Made by a program: the position numbers and the translations under genes. DNA of 14,985 bases, from NCBI GenBank assembly GCA_016213865.1, contig JACQZL010000159.1, forward strand, positions 1 through 14,985, in the 5' to 3' direction. The DNA is from Candidatus Rifleibacteriota bacterium. GTDB taxonomy: Bacteria > UBP17 > UBA6191 > JACPRK01. Positions 14,839 through 14,985 of the stretch are shown here, piece by piece (the first letter of the stretch is position 1; each line of letters begins with the position of its first letter). The notes under the pieces were generated by a model. The model was not told where the DNA came from and ran no database searches. It saw only the letters and a program-made list of their open reading frames with translations.

Positions 14839-14985
14839 GGTAGAAGCGGCTTCCAGCCGCTTTTTGGGCGGCCGGGCTCGCGTCCAGCTCCGAGGAAGCG
14901 GCAAGATGCCGCTTCTACCCTACCGGCTTCTGTCATGCCTCTCCCGGTGAGGGATTTAATGCCATTGGGACAAGCCCCCGCGCTA
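14839..14985 (-). repeat. Composite REP/MITE-like repeat, copy 2 (inverted, cut by window end)
   Basis: The core 14839-14919 carries the same 12-bp terminal inverted repeats and the same two hairpins as the repeat at 11640-11731, in inverse orientation, with a different and shorter centre. The shared flank continues to the window edge (GTCATGCCTCT, TAATGCCATTGGG), so the element is incomplete here. With copy 1 it brackets about 3.1 kb containing the AbiEi-like and exported-protein genes. Confidence 0.8.

Overview
This window reads as a high-GC, Gram-negative-type bacterial chromosome. Codons end mostly in G or C, and the cargo includes a lipoprotein multihaem cytochrome, a pseudopilin with a prepilin-peptidase site, a sigma-54 activator and an ECF sigma/anti-sigma pair. 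Deltaproteobacteria-like, acidobacterial or candidate-phylum lineages would all fit. I cannot assign a taxon from sequence alone. No rRNA, tRNA, CRISPR array or transposase gene was seen.

Layout. Positions 1-325 (+) hold two short reading frames that look like the tail of one gene and a small winged-helix protein, joined by an ATGA overlap. Positions 449-5495 (-) form a tight unit read right to left: a GspG-like pseudopilin, a giant Ig/PKD/beta-propeller/TIG surface protein, an ECF sigma factor and a short zinc-finger anti-sigma factor. A terminator follows. The pseudopilin and the giant protein look like one polypeptide split by a single-base frameshift near 4961-4967. A patatin-like lipase (5658-6620, -) is divergent from the next block.

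Positions 6796-10349 (+) form a sigma-54 module. It has a PAS/AAA+/Fis activator, then two 16-bp dyads about three helical turns apart, then a -24/-12 promoter. After that come a NifX/NifB-type cofactor-binding protein and a dihaem lipoprotein of the di-haem oxidoreductase type. The likely logic is that the PAS protein senses a redox or ligand state, binds the twin dyads and switches on the two downstream genes. A strong hairpin separates this block from a convergent cysteine synthase gene (10507-11439, -), whose last codons also look frameshifted, at an (AG)4 run.

Positions 11579-14985 look like an accessory stretch. Two inverted copies of a composite REP/MITE-like repeat bracket an orphan AbiEi-type antitoxin gene with an AT-rich, apparently leaderless promoter covered by three copies of a 12-bp motif. 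The same stretch holds about 600 bp of non-coding DNA with palindromes, and an exported protein of unknown family.
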